From Ophiura sarsii (taxonomy: Eukaryota > Echinodermata > Ophiuroidea > Amphilepidida > Ophiuridae): 64,000 nt of DNA. The notes beneath the pieces were generated by a model. It made no database searches and was not told the origin of the DNA. It saw only the letters and a list, made by a program, of their open reading frames with translations. Shown in pieces: positions 15,101 to 30,100 of this stretch. Position 1 is the first letter of the stretch, and each line of letters opens with the position of its first letter. The stretch spans positions 60,643,048 to 60,707,047 of the forward strand of contig CM069447.1 of NCBI GenBank assembly GCA_035610835.1. Direction: 5' to 3'. Made by a program: the position numbers and the translations under genes.

Positions 15101-18100
15101 AAACATTTCTAAAATGTTGTAAAATATAAATTGAAAATCCAATGTTCTTTAGTTACCTAAAAGGTGACATTGATACCATGGATACCTCATCTCCATCCTC
15201 ACTTATTGAATTTGCATGTGACTTATACAATGTGTTACCCATGCCATATTCATGTGACACATGTCTGTATTTGTCTTTATTCCACACAGGCACCTCGCAG
15301 TGAGGCTTCCACACCTAGTGCCGTCTATGAGGCGGAACATTTACGCACTGAGCTCAGCGATCTCCAACAGAAAATAGATAATTTGGAGGAAGCGTTAGAC
15401 ACCAAAAATGAAATCACAGATGATCTAAGTAAGATTTAAGGGTCACACTACTAATTAGAGCTCCATAGGGATATGTACAAAAATACTGATATAAAACTCT
15501 GTTTTAGACCACTAAATTGCAAAATTGAGCATTGTAGAGTGTTTTTTCTTAAAGATGAACACTCGTTCTCACCAAAAAGTGAAGAAAATAGGTAGGGTAG
15601 CCTGCTTGATTTTCGAATAAATGGTCATGGAGCAGACTTCATCTCTGACGAGCTTGGAAATGTCACCGTAATCGCCAATGTTTCAAGTAAAAAGCACAAA
15701 TTTGAAAGATATCACAAAATTTACCTAGATGATATTCACATTTTATAGTCAGGGTGCATGTAGGTGATGTCCCATTAATCATAATTAATCAAAAATCCTA
15801 GGCATTTAGGCAACTGTATTACTGTCAAGTCTTTTAAATTGAGGATTTTGCCATGCATACTTTCCGATTCTAGTTTTAAACACCGTCCTTAAAGGTAGGG
15901 GATACCCCATTTAGTGTAGTGCACCCTTCAGTGTAATTGATGGTTTGACACATTGAGGAGAATGTTAGCCCAAACTATTAACACTTTCCATGCGGCAGGC
16001 AGCTGCAGACGACATTCCAAAATTTCACAAAATGTTTAAAAAATGTCAACATTATTGAATTTCATTACCATATTTGGAATCACCATGAGAAATGTATTAA
16101 AATAAGTACAAACATGCCAAGTATTGGTTCAGTAATCCTTGAGATAGACCTGGAAAGTTGGTATAAGGTAAAACGAATAGCTGCGTGGAAAGTGTTAAAC
16201 CAGGACTGCTCTGCCTTAAATTTTACAATTGTGTACTGTAAAAGCTGAAATATTTGCGGTGGTTTTATTTTCGCGCCTTTTGCGCAAAATCTTTTCCGCA
16301 AAAATTATAACACGCGAACATATTGTTTTCAACATTCATGCAGTGCATCCTGAAAGTCACCCGCGAAAAAAACAATTCGCGAAATGTCTATGATACCAAA
16401 ATGCGCGAAAATATTGGCTTTTACAGTATCCAGAGTCCTATTGCATACAAGTTAAGATTCAACTTTTTAGAAGAGTGATGTTTCTTAAGGGGGACTCAAG
16501 GAAGTTTTTGATTTGATTTTTTGAATTTAGTGAGTGCTGTAATTATGGAACTATTAATAAAATGCATATAAAAGTATACATTTTTGGAAAGGAAATGGAT
16601 CAGAGCATCCAAATTTGGCGTCAATTTTGACCAAAAATTTTGATTTTTTGAGAAAATCACAAAATTCACTTTTTGGCCCAACTTTTTTGAAACAAGCTTA
16701 CAAAAATAATTTTGAGTAAAATGCCCAAATCGCTTGATGAAGGGATTGCACCGTCCGGACAGGGGTCAGACCCCCACCCTTTTTATTTTACCCCCACCCT
16801 TTTTACAGAGCCACCCTTTTTATTTGGGAATGTTCAACCCCCACCCTTTATACCGAAAAAAGGGGACATTTTGGATCCCAAGAGTTTTTTAGGGGTCCAT
16901 CAAATTTGCGTCATGCATGCAATGTATTATTAAGCTAAAATAGTGTAATGCTTCCGAATTCGGAAGTTAATGATATCAAAATACCACCTACTTTTGGCAC
17001 ATTTCCATCATCAAAATAAATAATTCTAGGGCACAACAGTAATATTTTGGGTGGTACCAACATAACAAATTAAAAACTGGCTTTGAAATATGGCAAAATA
17101 GAGCAGAATTTACGATATGATTCATGGGAGACGGGCTGTCCGTACCGAAAGATCGTCGGAAAATGTTGAAACTTGATTGAAATAATGCGCTGAAATTGGT
17201 GGCAAATGTCCTATTTGTTTACAATTTCTTTCAAATTAATTAAACTACTAATACTATATCTGCATGTGATTTGTTTAACCCCCACCCTTTTTATTTTATC
17301 TCCACGCTTTATACAACTACACCCTTTATATGAGAAATATTCTAACCCCCACGCTTTTTTTGATTTTTTGATTTCTGAAGTCCCACGCTGTATAAAGCGT
17401 GCCGTCCGGACTATGGATTGTTTTTTTAAACCTAATTAAATATATTTTGACATTTTGACCAAAAAGTGCCAAAAATCGTGAACATTTTTCTTTTTTTTTT
17501 ACACTTTTTTGCGTTGGAAGTCATTTACAGACGAGGCTGTTTTCATGGAACCATCTCTTTAATTGATTCTATACTGAAGATAACCATTAGCTAGATTTTA
17601 ACTTGTTATCCACCCACAGTGATGGAAATATACCGTGTTTCAGGCGGCAACACCTAATAGCAGTCAGCCTGGTTGTTTCCATCTATTTGTCGTCTATGTT
17701 ATGAATATTTCAATTCAATATTGCATTTTGTTGCAGATAGAGACCTTGACAGAGTGAATAAAGAGCTGGAAAAAGAAAGGGTGCAAATTAAACAGGTAAG
17801 CCACGTAGGTTACTAATGGGTACCATTAGGGGGTACCACCAGTGCTATAATATCAAGGCCAGATTGAGTGCTGACTAAATTTACTGATGGAGATCGGAGT
17901 GAGTGTAGCGAACATAGCCCAGCGGATCGTGGTCTGGTCCAGAGGCCCGCTTTAAAGGTGAACCAAAATGGTGATTCAAGTTTAGTTTATTCTACGGGGT
18001 ATGGTTAGAAGAATATAATGCAAAAATAATTTCTTTAAATATTGTCCAGAGAAAAAGATAGACATAAAATCCATCATAATTGCAAGTATTTCTTGTTAGT

Positions 18101-21100
18101 GTAGGACGAACTGTATACGAATGACGCGTTACTTTGTAACAGGTGTTTATCCCATCTCGGTATCGGTCCGGGTCTTGGTTGATAGGTCTGCACAAACAAA
18201 AGTCATAAGTGGATGTTTTGCTACCGACCTATTGAGGTTCTGTGTGCGAATACTTAGAGAAACTCATGTTTTGTTTCCGGTGCAATATTAAAGGGTAATT
18301 CTTTTTGTATTTTGTTTTACAATTTCCTCCATCGATTAAAACAAACTTGAATCACCATTTTGGCTGACCTTTAAGGATTAATACGTTTTTTATACATTTT
18401 GAGGACTTCCTGCCACATAATTTCTTATTTTATGAGGCAGTTTAATGATTCTGTCCATGTAAAGGTGTTTTGGGGGTTTTAAATGTGGAAGAAAAATTAT
18501 TGTCGTTTAGCGTGAGAGCTGGCTACACCCGATCGGGAAGCTACAAACCTGGGTATCACATGTGTATCACATGGATATCCATGTGAATGCCATGGATGTC
18601 ACCTGACAAATGGGGTGACTAAAAAGTTAACACATTAAAATAGGTAAAGCACTTGGTTACTATGGATGTCTGATTATTAATCAACATTCAAGACCTGGAA
18701 AAAGAAAGAATTGTGAATTATTAGTTTTCATTTAAGCCAGTTTTATGTAATATTTCTCCTTATTATGTTAATTTATTCATATATTATTCTTACAGTTATT
18801 AAAAGAATTAGAAGAGGCCAAAGCTAGTGCGACACAAGAGATGGCTAGTATGAAACGTAATGTAAGTATCATCCTTGTCATTTGTAAGTTGGTTGGTTGG
18901 TTCGGTCCTGTCATGACTGACAGCTTGTGACCTTACAGATACTACGCCATAGATAAAGATTTTCAGCAAAGGAGTAACAATCATGGAGAGGGTGTCCAGT
19001 AATCAGTTTTATTTGATCAATCCACCCGGAACGAGGTCTGCCTTTCTTTCTCTTCCCTTCATCATGCCTTGCATGATCATCTTCTCTATGTTGTTACCCT
19101 TGCGACGTGAGATATGGCCAAAGTAGCTCAGCATTTGGGTTTGGGTGTTGATAGCATGAAGAAGTCGTTTAGACACCCAGATTTCTTCAATAATACTGGC
19201 ATTGGTCCTTCTCATTGTCTATGAGATGCGAAGCATACGCCTCCAACACCACATCTCGAAAGCAGCTATTCCTTTTTGTCAGCTTTTGTTAGGGTCCATG
19301 TCTCACAGGCATACATGGCAATTGGAAATACAAGGGCTTGGACAAGCCTGGTTTTTGTTGCTCTGGTTATTCCTCTGTCAGCGTAGATCTTGTTAAGGTC
19401 GACCATTGCTGATCTAGCCATTGCTAAACGGTGGCTGATTTCTTGGCTGTAAGTACAAATCACTATAGTCTGTTTATCCATCACAAGACTGACGTAACAG
19501 CCTATTCTACTAATTGCAGCACATAATCATGCGCGGCTACTCGAGGCGCTGGCGTATACACACTAGCGTAGAAAAACGGTAGATACATACGTGTGCGTAA
19601 ATACTGCGCCTGTAAAGTTATATCACTGTCCAGACGAAGACAAGTATAGTTTACCTGTATAATTAAGGTAATCTACACGTACCTGTAGACTCAGTCCTCC
19701 CATGTGTTTCAATTTCAATCCCATAACCAATCAATGGAACCAATGCCGAATGGGGATGGGGGGCTAAAGAAGGCCATCAAAGTTGACATATTTCTGGAAT
19801 CTGGAGCATCAAGACCAAAACAAACAATTGTTATTATCTGATTGAGAATCCCTTAGACATAGCATATAATGTGGGGGTGTGTGTGTGATGTTATTCTTGA
19901 TATAGTGCTTGTTAGCTGCATCATATTTTAGTGCAATAATTTCTGCAATGTCAAAGCCATTTGGGACTTTAACTATTGGAGATAATGTATGGTGTGCCAT
20001 TGATGTAAAGACATCCATGTGTCCCTGCGGGGTGAGATTTCCATCAACCCGATCCTGGATTCCCTCCCCCCTCCCCCCATCTACCCCCCAACCTGAACAT
20101 TTTAAGGCAAACCCGATTTGCCCCGACCGCAAGTTATGTTCCCAATACCGGACCGTTTCTTATTGCCAACCCCCCGGTATGTCAAGTTTATGGCAAATTC
20201 AGTTTACACACGCTAATTGTTGCACATTTAGAATTTTGAGTCACTTCAGATTGTTGGGCAATATGCTTTTTACATGTAGGAAAGTATATAAGCCGCGCAT
20301 AGTGCAATGATTGTGTTAGAAAGAGTATTTTAAATTGATGAAAACTTTTCTTCTTTTTTTTGCCTTAAATTATTTCCCGCCTTGAATATAATTATAGTGG
20401 CCCCGACCCGACTTGACCATATGCTCAATGGGCCGGACTGATAAAATGGGAAAGACTTGGATTCCGACCTGATTTTTTTCCAGTCCGGTCCAGTCCAGGG
20501 AAATTTTGGGTTTAGGGTGCCGAGTAGGGAACTGAACTCAATTATGGAATAAAGCTAAACCATTCTTGTCTTTAAGTAGAAGATTTTGTTTGTATAATTG
20601 TGTCCGTCAACAAATTAATTAATTTGTTTTTATCTCTGTTATGTAGGCAGAAAAACAAAGACTTGCACAGGAACGGGAGATGCAGGATAAGATGTCAAAA
20701 GCCAAAGATGAGGTAAGCAAAGTCGACATCCAAACCATAATAGCCACTAAGGATATAATAATAATAATAATAATAGCAGTCAGTGTTGGAAATAAGGAGG
20801 GCCCTCGGGCCAATAGCCTGTGAAAATCAGCTTGGGCCCGCTGAAAAGCCACAGCACAGGCCAGCTAGGCCCGTGAAAAATCAACTCATAGTTTAAGATA
20901 CAATTTCAATTTAACATTTTGCTGTGATAAAAATAAATACTAATACCATGTATAGATGCATGTATGCATGTCATTCACAATTTTCTCACCTTTTAAGTTT
21001 TGAATAGCATTAAAATTTAGGTTAATTTATTTGGGCCCATGAAAATGGTGGAGGGCCCCTAAGGATTTAAAAGCAAGGGCAAGGATTTAAGAGCAAGGGC

Positions 21101-24100
21101 CCAACTGGCCCTGTGCCATTTTTGCTTATTTCCAACACTGATAGCAGTGCTTCTACAGCGCTGTTCCAAAAACGATCACAGCGCTTAACAAAAATATAAC
21201 ATAAACAATACAATGTTCCCCAGGCTTCATACAAAAGTGAATGAGAAAGCATGTACTAAATGAGTTACTAAGCAAATGAGTCTTGAAGGTTATGATACTG
21301 TTGCTGGTTCTTAAGGTGGGTGGAGTGTTATTCCAAAGTGTTGGGCCAGCCACAGCAAGAAGCTAGCTCCAATACGTTTATGACTGGCTGGCTGCTTGGC
21401 ACCACAAGACGTGTTTTGTCTATGGCAGGTAGTAGACCTTGTATAGGTGGAATATAGATGGTTTGTTGATATTTACCACTATTTTGTTGAAGTTTATACT
21501 TTTCAGAGCAACTTAGTAGCGACTAATAAGTAGTTGGTATTTCAAACTATTTTGCTCCTGGTTTATACTTCAAAATGCTAGATTATTTTTTGAAATGTTA
21601 AGAATGTCCAAGAAACTACTTAAAATTATCAATATTTACAACTACATTTTGGCTGTTTATACTTCAAGATGCTAGGAGCAGCCAAAAAACATGCAGCTGA
21701 GCAGCAGAAACTAGACGAGGAGCGTCAGAAAATTCTCAACGAAAAAAGGAAAACTGAGGCGGCTCTTATGGCAAAGGTAAGACACTATTGCATATCTTAC
21801 CAGTTTGGTAGAACATATATGTGTGTTGTATATTATCAAAGCAAACCCTTCTCTATCAGTTTGCCACATATGCGTGTGTGCTGTGCATGACGTACCATGC
21901 ATGAACAAGCAGTGATCTAAAAACATGTACGCACATGACTGTGTTTTACCAGTATGTATTTCGAGGTGCGTGTTAAAAATCAATTGTTGATTGAGAATTA
22001 TTTGTTTTGATTATAGCAGGTATATCATGGTTGCTGCATGTATTACTAATATCACACATGTTTCTCTGTCTGTGCTCATCTGAAGAGAGCTTCAACCCAA
22101 AACATAACATCCACTATTTTCAAACTTTTTCAGCAATTTCTTTTTATATATATTACAAACTTTTCTTCAAACTAGACAGACAATTCATCTAGATTTTTTT
22201 AAACTTTCAAATATAGATTTTTAGCCTTAATTTTATTTAGCCAAATATTAGGCATTTTAGCAAAACAGTCAGCTGTTTTTTAATATTTCATAGAATTTCA
22301 GATTATTTAAGGCCCACCATCATCCCTGATCTATGAATATTCCAACAAGGCAATAGCGCATTCATTTAACTGTGCAGTTACATCGGAGTGTTTTCCAATA
22401 GTTTCAAGCAATCAAAGACGAATGTTGGCACTTGTGCATAAAATGCTGCGTCAATCACTGGAATATATGCTCTGACGTACACAAAACCCTTTAAATTACA
22501 CCAGTATTTTAAGCAATGGGCATAACATACTTGCAGTTTCTTGTCACAGTAAATAGTAGTTTCAGTGGAGTATGAAACTGAATTACTGCTTGCTACTTGA
22601 AAGATTGGAAAATCAACACACTCATTAGGGTAACCTATACATTTACACTTGTTATTACTAACGCGCAAAAACGCATGACCTTTACTACCTGATGATGATG
22701 CTGTCCACCCTTTACCATACGCTCTATTTGACGTCCCTCATGACATGCTCTCATGGCTATTCATATTAAGCCGATTAAAAGCGGTTAGGCTAATCCTTGT
22801 TATAATAATAATAACAATCAATTTTCGTTGGTTAATCGAGCCATCAGCAATGGTCAATAGGACACGCTCGGTTGCTTTCCAGATTTGTGAGAATTTATGC
22901 CTCTACTAATTAAACTTTTGCACGCAATGCATGTGCACTTTGTGGCATGAATTGACTGTAGTCAGACAATGCTTATTCTCTTGCGCGCCTTTTTCAAACA
23001 ATGTCTTATCTATTGACTTGTTCTGACCGCGATGTGTCATCCTTGGTTTGATCACTATGATTATAATCTCTCCCAGCAATTAATCCTAATGATATACATT
23101 ATTTTGGATATAGGTTAAAAGTTTAACAGGTTCGCCGTTGGACAAGTTTAAAACTGGATATCAATGTCTGAAATAACAAAAAAGGACTACGAAAAAGCAT
23201 TGATGTCCATGCTGATGAATGGCCTGTTGTTTTATGGGATACCTGTAATATCTTAACACTGACACAATATTCTCTGATATAACATGCTGCTTGAGACATA
23301 ACTCACTTTATAACCTCTCTTTTCTCCACTAATAAACTCCTCAAAAAGGTTCCGAAATGTGTTAAATCACAGAAATTGTGTATATTTCGTTGTATGTTCA
23401 TAGTGTGTTGTACATCAATGGAAAGCTGATGTGTTCATCTTTCCAATGATACCAAATGGGTAGCAATCACTTGTTTCAATGCTCAGTCACATATTTAGGG
23501 AGGTCTCAATCTCAATGTACCCAAATCATCACTATAATGTTGTGTTCAAAAAGTCAATAGGGTGTCATAGTACTCTTGTTTGAGTGCAAAATAGTGGTGA
23601 ATTTGGCACCTTTTGATTTGGACCACATCTCTGCTTTTTGAAGCAAGTGGCTGAGCACTGAAACATGTGATTGTTACAAATGTGGTATCATTTGAACGAC
23701 GAGCACATCAGCTTTCCATCGATCTGTAACACAATAGGAACATATCGAGAAATATTTAAAGGAGTTGTCCAGCAAGCACAACATTGCTCAATATATGTTA
23801 GAAAAGTGATTTTTGAGCCTAAATCGCGTAGTTGTATTGTACAAAACATCATAGTTATCATAAAAATGAATAAACACTGTTATCTCTCAACACACAATTT
23901 TTATCAACTCGCGGTGATTTAAAGTCCCAGTATAGTTATACAATGCACTTGCGCACATTTGAGCACCAATAACCGTGACGTCATTGATACCGGGGCTTTA
24001 AATCACGACGAGTTTTAAAAAAATGGCATGTTGAGAGATAGCAGTTTTTATTCATTTTATGACAAGTATAATGTTTTGTTCAATATATTAAATTACGCGA

Positions 24101-27100
24101 TTAAGGCTCGATAATTACTTTTCTAACATAATGGACAATGTTGTGCTTGTTGGATGCGATTTTCTTTTCGTACATGAGTTTAGCCAAATCAGTTCATTTG
24201 TTTAAAAATGTTAAAAAATCATTTTATTCAGTGAATTTTGCTTTATTTCGTATTAAAACGGAATAGATAAATTTGGCTAAACTCATGTACGAAAAAAATA
24301 ATCGCTTGCTGGACTCCTCAATTAAATAATTGGTGGTTAAAAAAAACCGAAACTTTTTGATGAGTTTATATATAACAACACATCACCTTGTTCTTTCATC
24401 AATATTACACTTCACCTCATCTAATCTTTCATCTCATCGCTCCTTTCTTTCCTGTGTGTGGTTTTGCATGTGTGGTGCATGATGGGATTTCATCAATATA
24501 TAACACTTATCAGACTCAGGTAAGAGGGATATTTATATCTAGAGTTACCAGTTTCCAAGATATTTTCTTGATTTCAGGACCAAATTTGTGATGCAGCACA
24601 TCAAAAGGGGGTGGATCTAGCAGGTGAAGTCAATTTTGAGTTGATTATGTGTACTAGCTCTCAGAGCATTTTTCTTAGCTATAAAATAACACCAAATTGA
24701 TCAAGGCATTCAGATTTTACAAGTCAAACTGACTCCTTAATTTTTATTATGTTCTATATTCTTTCTGTCCGTTTTCATCTATATCTTGAAAAAACACAGC
24801 CGCAGAGTCCCCCTTTTGATGTGCTGCATTACATTGATCTTTCAGGACTAAATTGTCTAATTTTAGGAAATCTTTCGTCAAAATGTATGTAGTTACATTC
24901 ATTGTAGGCCAATTTTAAATATTTTGCCCAAATTTATATTTTTAAAAAAGATTTGTCATCATTGTATATGAATTTTTAGTGATTTCTGACTAGGATATAT
25001 CTCAAATCACAATCATGCTGTATGTAGTGCATTCGCTATGTTCGTAAAATGAGTGCAGAAGGGTTTGAACTCACATTTTGACCTTTTTGGGGGGGTCATA
25101 CCAAAAGTATAGGCCTAACTATTAACAAAATTTACATATTTCAGTGTATGCTTCAAGTCTGGTGTAAAATTGATCACATTTTTTTTCAACAACAAAAATA
25201 TGACATTCCAAAACGATAAGCTGTGAATTGTATTGTTTTTGTCAAATTTGTCAATAGTCATTCAGTGTCAAGCATTGCTCTGTTTATTTATATTTATCTG
25301 TTCACCAGAGTCTTTATATTATATAATTATATTTTTGTCATTATTTGCAATCATAATTTAAAAAGATGTTAAAATTAAATAATAACCCGTAGGTATTTCA
25401 ATGATGGTAGTCAATCAAGCGAATGACGACAACGTCTGAAATGTCAAACAGATGAAAAGAACAAGAGAGTTATTATACAGAGAGTTCATTATTGTCTATC
25501 TCCCCCAAGTCGCTGTCCAGCTGACAGATGTGACAGGGGCTGAGAAATCCGTATGAAAAAGAAGATGCTCCTATTAACCATCTCTGCGTCAGCATAAACC
25601 ACTACTCGGTGGGATAATTTGGCCACCACCCATCCACCACTGCACCAGCTAGGATCAATCAATCATGGCCGCGGTAAATTAGAACATTTTGTTGCTGTCA
25701 TTTTGTTGTTCTTTTTACTATTTAGTCATGCCTTTATACAGTTATAGCTTGCTTGATGCTTGATGTGTTAATTCCTTTAACAGCTAAACTGGAATGCAAT
25801 GTTGGTGCAGATGTGACATGAAAACAGCCAGCCGTCAAAATCAATCCTAGCTGGTGCAGTGGTGGACGGGTGGTGGCCAAATTATCCCACCGAGTAGTGG
25901 TTTATGCTGACGCAGAGATGGTTAATAGGAGCATCTTCTGAAACATATCCGATTGAACAATTATAGACGTTGTCGTCATAAATAATAACCCGTAGGTATT
26001 TCAATGATGGTAGTCAATCAAGCGAATGACGACAACGTCTGAAATGTCAAACAGATGAAAAGAACAAGAGAGTTATTATACAGAGAGTTCATTATTGTCT
26101 AAAAATATAGTTGGATCTCCTTACATGTTGTATTCACACAGTTGTTTGAAATTTGCTATTTGGTAACAGGAAACAGTCAGTGCAGAGAATGAGGCAAAGT
26201 CCGGGGATGAGGTTGCTAGGTTGCGCAAATTAGAAAGACATTTTAGGAATGAGGTTCTGAGGTAAGTATGTAACGCTTCACTGTTGATGGTGAATTAAAG
26301 GCATATTATGCTATCTTTTCCAGGGGCAACCCTCTATCTTTGATTTTTTTTTTCAAAGTAGATTTTCTTGCAGATTTACATTTCTGATCATAAATCATGA
26401 ATATATTCTGGGTTACAGAGCGATATGATTTCTAATTACTTCAAAATCATCGCCGATTGTATTGGTTTTTAAATAAACTGTTCGCTATCGGACAATCTAT
26501 TTTCAACACTTAATTTTAAGAGCGTATCGCTCTGTAACTCAGAATATATTTATGATTTATGATCAGAAATGTAAATCCGCAAGAAAATCTACTTTCTAAA
26601 ACAATCATGGGTAGAGGGCGCCCCTGGAAAAGATCACATACTATGCATTTAAGGATAGTGGTGGACTATTTATATGATTACAAATTGAACGAACAACACA
26701 CACGCAACACAAAGATGATCGCGCTGAAATGATCACGCTCATGGTTGTGCGCGCTTCGCACAATGTACGCAGTACGCTGTTTCAATGTATTCGTTCAATT
26801 AGAAATCTGACTATAAATCTCAACATCTTCAACAAGCTATTTGCTTGAATTGGGTTAAAAATACCCTTCTGATATGCTGGACTAATTTTACAAATCTTCC
26901 AATTTTGGGTCAAATTGTTAACTACAAGAATTCATTGAACATCGATCGATGATAAATAATATTTTTTTGATCAATAAATTATATTTTGATCAATAAATTA
27001 TATTTTGATCAATAAATTATATTTTGATCAATAAATGATATGTTGATCAATAAATGATATTTTGACCAATAAATGATATTTTGATCAATAAATGATACGG

Positions 27101-30100
27101 TAATCAATGTATAATATTTTGTTCAATAAATGATATGGTAATCATTAAGGGTGCACACAACTATTACGCGCTATAGCGTGTTTCTATGGGAAATGTGCCT
27201 TAGGAAAACGGCGATATCTTGAGTTACCTTGCAACTACTTTTATAAAATGTTGGAATAGTAATCAACACACATAGATATAACTTGGGTCAAAAATTCAGG
27301 TTATGTTTCCCTTTTAGATTTTTCTCCTTTATACAGCGTAGTCATTTTGAACAAGAAATCACATTGTAGCACGTTGTGTTCAATGTGTATCCTTCCGCCA
27401 ATATTTTAAACTAAAACGTTAGATGTATACTCTTTTATTCAAAATATATCGGGTACAATTCAGTGAACAAATAGAGACCAAATTCAATCATCTTTGATGC
27501 CAATTAATGTCTATATGAATCATTCTTTCCGTTATTTAGGGACTAGCTGGGTGATGGCGATGGCCGGAAGCTCTGACGTTGACTCTAATAGTTGTGTGCA
27601 CCCTTAAAGAGGCCTTTTTCATTCTATGGTCAGAAATGTCATGATCATATTAAAGAACAGATAATTAGAAATGGAATTGTGAATTTTCACTTAATTCGTA
27701 TAACCGGTTTGGTAGATACACCATGTACAAGAAGCTATCTACACACTAGAAATGTCCAAAATTTCGAATTCTGGGGCGTTTTTACTCGATTTAGGCACCA
27801 CCCCCCCCCCCCCACGCACACACTATCCCGCCCGTCGGACAGAGTTAGACAAGTCATATGTTTTATACGATTGTTTTGTTATGTCAATGGATGTTATATG
27901 TTTTGTGATATTAAATATATTTTTGAAAAATCGAACAAAATGTCGCTCACCAGAATCATTTAAAGATGGTGTGACAAATAAAGATGCTAGACTTTTTGTC
28001 AACATTTGCGACGCCACACGTCTTTGTGCCCGTTTGACCCGTATTTTGACCCGCTCGCTGTTTAGTGAATTAAAAAATATAAAAAATAATGCCCAATGTT
28101 GAAATTATTACATTAATGTATTTTCAAAATATAAACCTAACATCAAATGCTAAACAAATCTAACATAAGTGCTTAACAAACCAATTTTTACAACCCAAAT
28201 TGCCTGGATTTAAAGACTATCTTGTGCACTTTAAGGGTGCACACAACTATTACGCGCTATAGCGTGTTTCTATGGGAAATGTGCCTTAGTAAAACGGCGA
28301 TATCTTGAGTTACCTTGCAACTACTTTTATAAAATGTTGGAATAGTAATCAACACACATAGATATAACTTGGGTCAAAAATTCAGGTTATGTTTCCCTTT
28401 TACATTTTTCAATATTTCCTCCTTTATACAGCGTAGTCATTTTGAACAAGAAATCACACCCTGTAGCGCGTTGTGTTCAATGTGTATCCTTCCGCCAATA
28501 TTTTTAACTAAAACGTTAGATGTATACTCTTTTCATTCAAAATATATCGGGTACAATTCAGTGAACAAATAGAGACCAAATTCAATCATCTTTGATGCCA
28601 AATAATGTCAATATGAATCATTCTTTCCGTTATTTAGGGACTAGCTGGGTGATGGCGATGGCTTGAAGCTCTGACGTTGACTCTAATAGTTGTGATGCAC
28701 CCTTAAATGATATTTTGATCAATAAATGATGTTTTGATCAATAATTGATATTTTGATCAATAATTGATATTTTGATCAATAAATGATATTTTGATCAATA
28801 AATCAATCATATTACTGTAATTATTGCTTGTGTTCTATTTCAGGTTAAAGAGAGAAATGGCCAGGTCAGGAAAAATGTGGGAGAAGAAGTTTGCCATCAT
28901 GCAAAAAAGGTATGCTGCAATATCCATAACCCTACCAGGGTCCTCATAGAAAAAGGTAGAATTAATCTTAGGCAGATTTAAAGAAGAGTGATACTTCTAC
29001 TCTACTTATCCCCTTGAGAACTACCAGCTGATTGGTCAAATACACCTAGCACAAAAGTCCCTGACCAGGCGCTTTGATGTTGGCTAATCCAAAATCAATA
29101 ATCGATATGAAAAATTTGAGATATACATTTCATGAACAAATTTCTTCTCCGTAGTTTGATACCTCATTCATAAAAATTGAGTGGATATTGTTGATGTTAT
29201 GATAGTTTAATCGACCACAATTACCAAATATGCACTATAAGTGGGTTTCAATGGGATATCCTTGCTTAGTGTGTGATTACGCATTGAAAATGTGTGTGTA
29301 CCAACTCCCTGATGATGCCTGTTACCCATTCATCCCCATACCTGACTGGTTGAGATAGCACACATTGGACAATGCATCTGTGATGCAAATCAATGATATC
29401 CCATAGGAAACCAATTCTAGTGCAACTTTGTTGTCGTTACTTGTGGTTATTGAAATCATCATAACTTCAAAAGTATCAATTCGATCTTTATGAATGAGTT
29501 ATAACACTACGGAGATGAAATTTGCCCATTTAATGTTTATCTCAGATTTTTGGTACCGATTATTGAGTTTGGATTAGCCAACATCAAAGCACTTGGTCAG
29601 GGACCTTTTGTGCTAGGTGTAAATAAATACATCATTTGATGCACCAGTCAGAGACATTGTTAGAATAATTGTATCCCTGATAATGATTGGAGTGAAATAT
29701 TTCAGAAGCAGTATTTTAATTGGTTATTCAAATGATGTCTTGTATATAACCAATCATAACATTGTTAGATAGGCAGGTAATGATCAGGGGATTAAACCAA
29801 ATTTAGTTGTCTTTAGTAATGAAAATTGCTATTTAAATTTCATGGTTTTTTTAGTTTTAAAGTGACATCTTATACTCATTAAAATCTGATTAGATTAATT
29901 GTTAGACATGATATATTACTAGCGTGTGAAGGTATATATTCATTGCCAAAGAAAAAGAACAAAATATGGCTTATAATCCATTGTGCAATGGAATTCTTGA
30001 TTTAAAGCATTGCATTAGGATTTCACAAGGAAGCACAACACTAATTCATTTCCCATTGACTTTACACACTATGTACAGTCAATTCAAATCGCTCTAAATC

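Noticed and set aside
19909..20310. 133-codon plus-strand frame
   Set aside because: Intron 8 sequence with low-complexity CCCCTCC; no recognised motif, and an antisense frame is equally open.
27592..28102. Overlapping plus-strand frames of 116-123 codons
   Set aside because: They cross the end of a MITE and a C-run, with no domain and no conserved frame.
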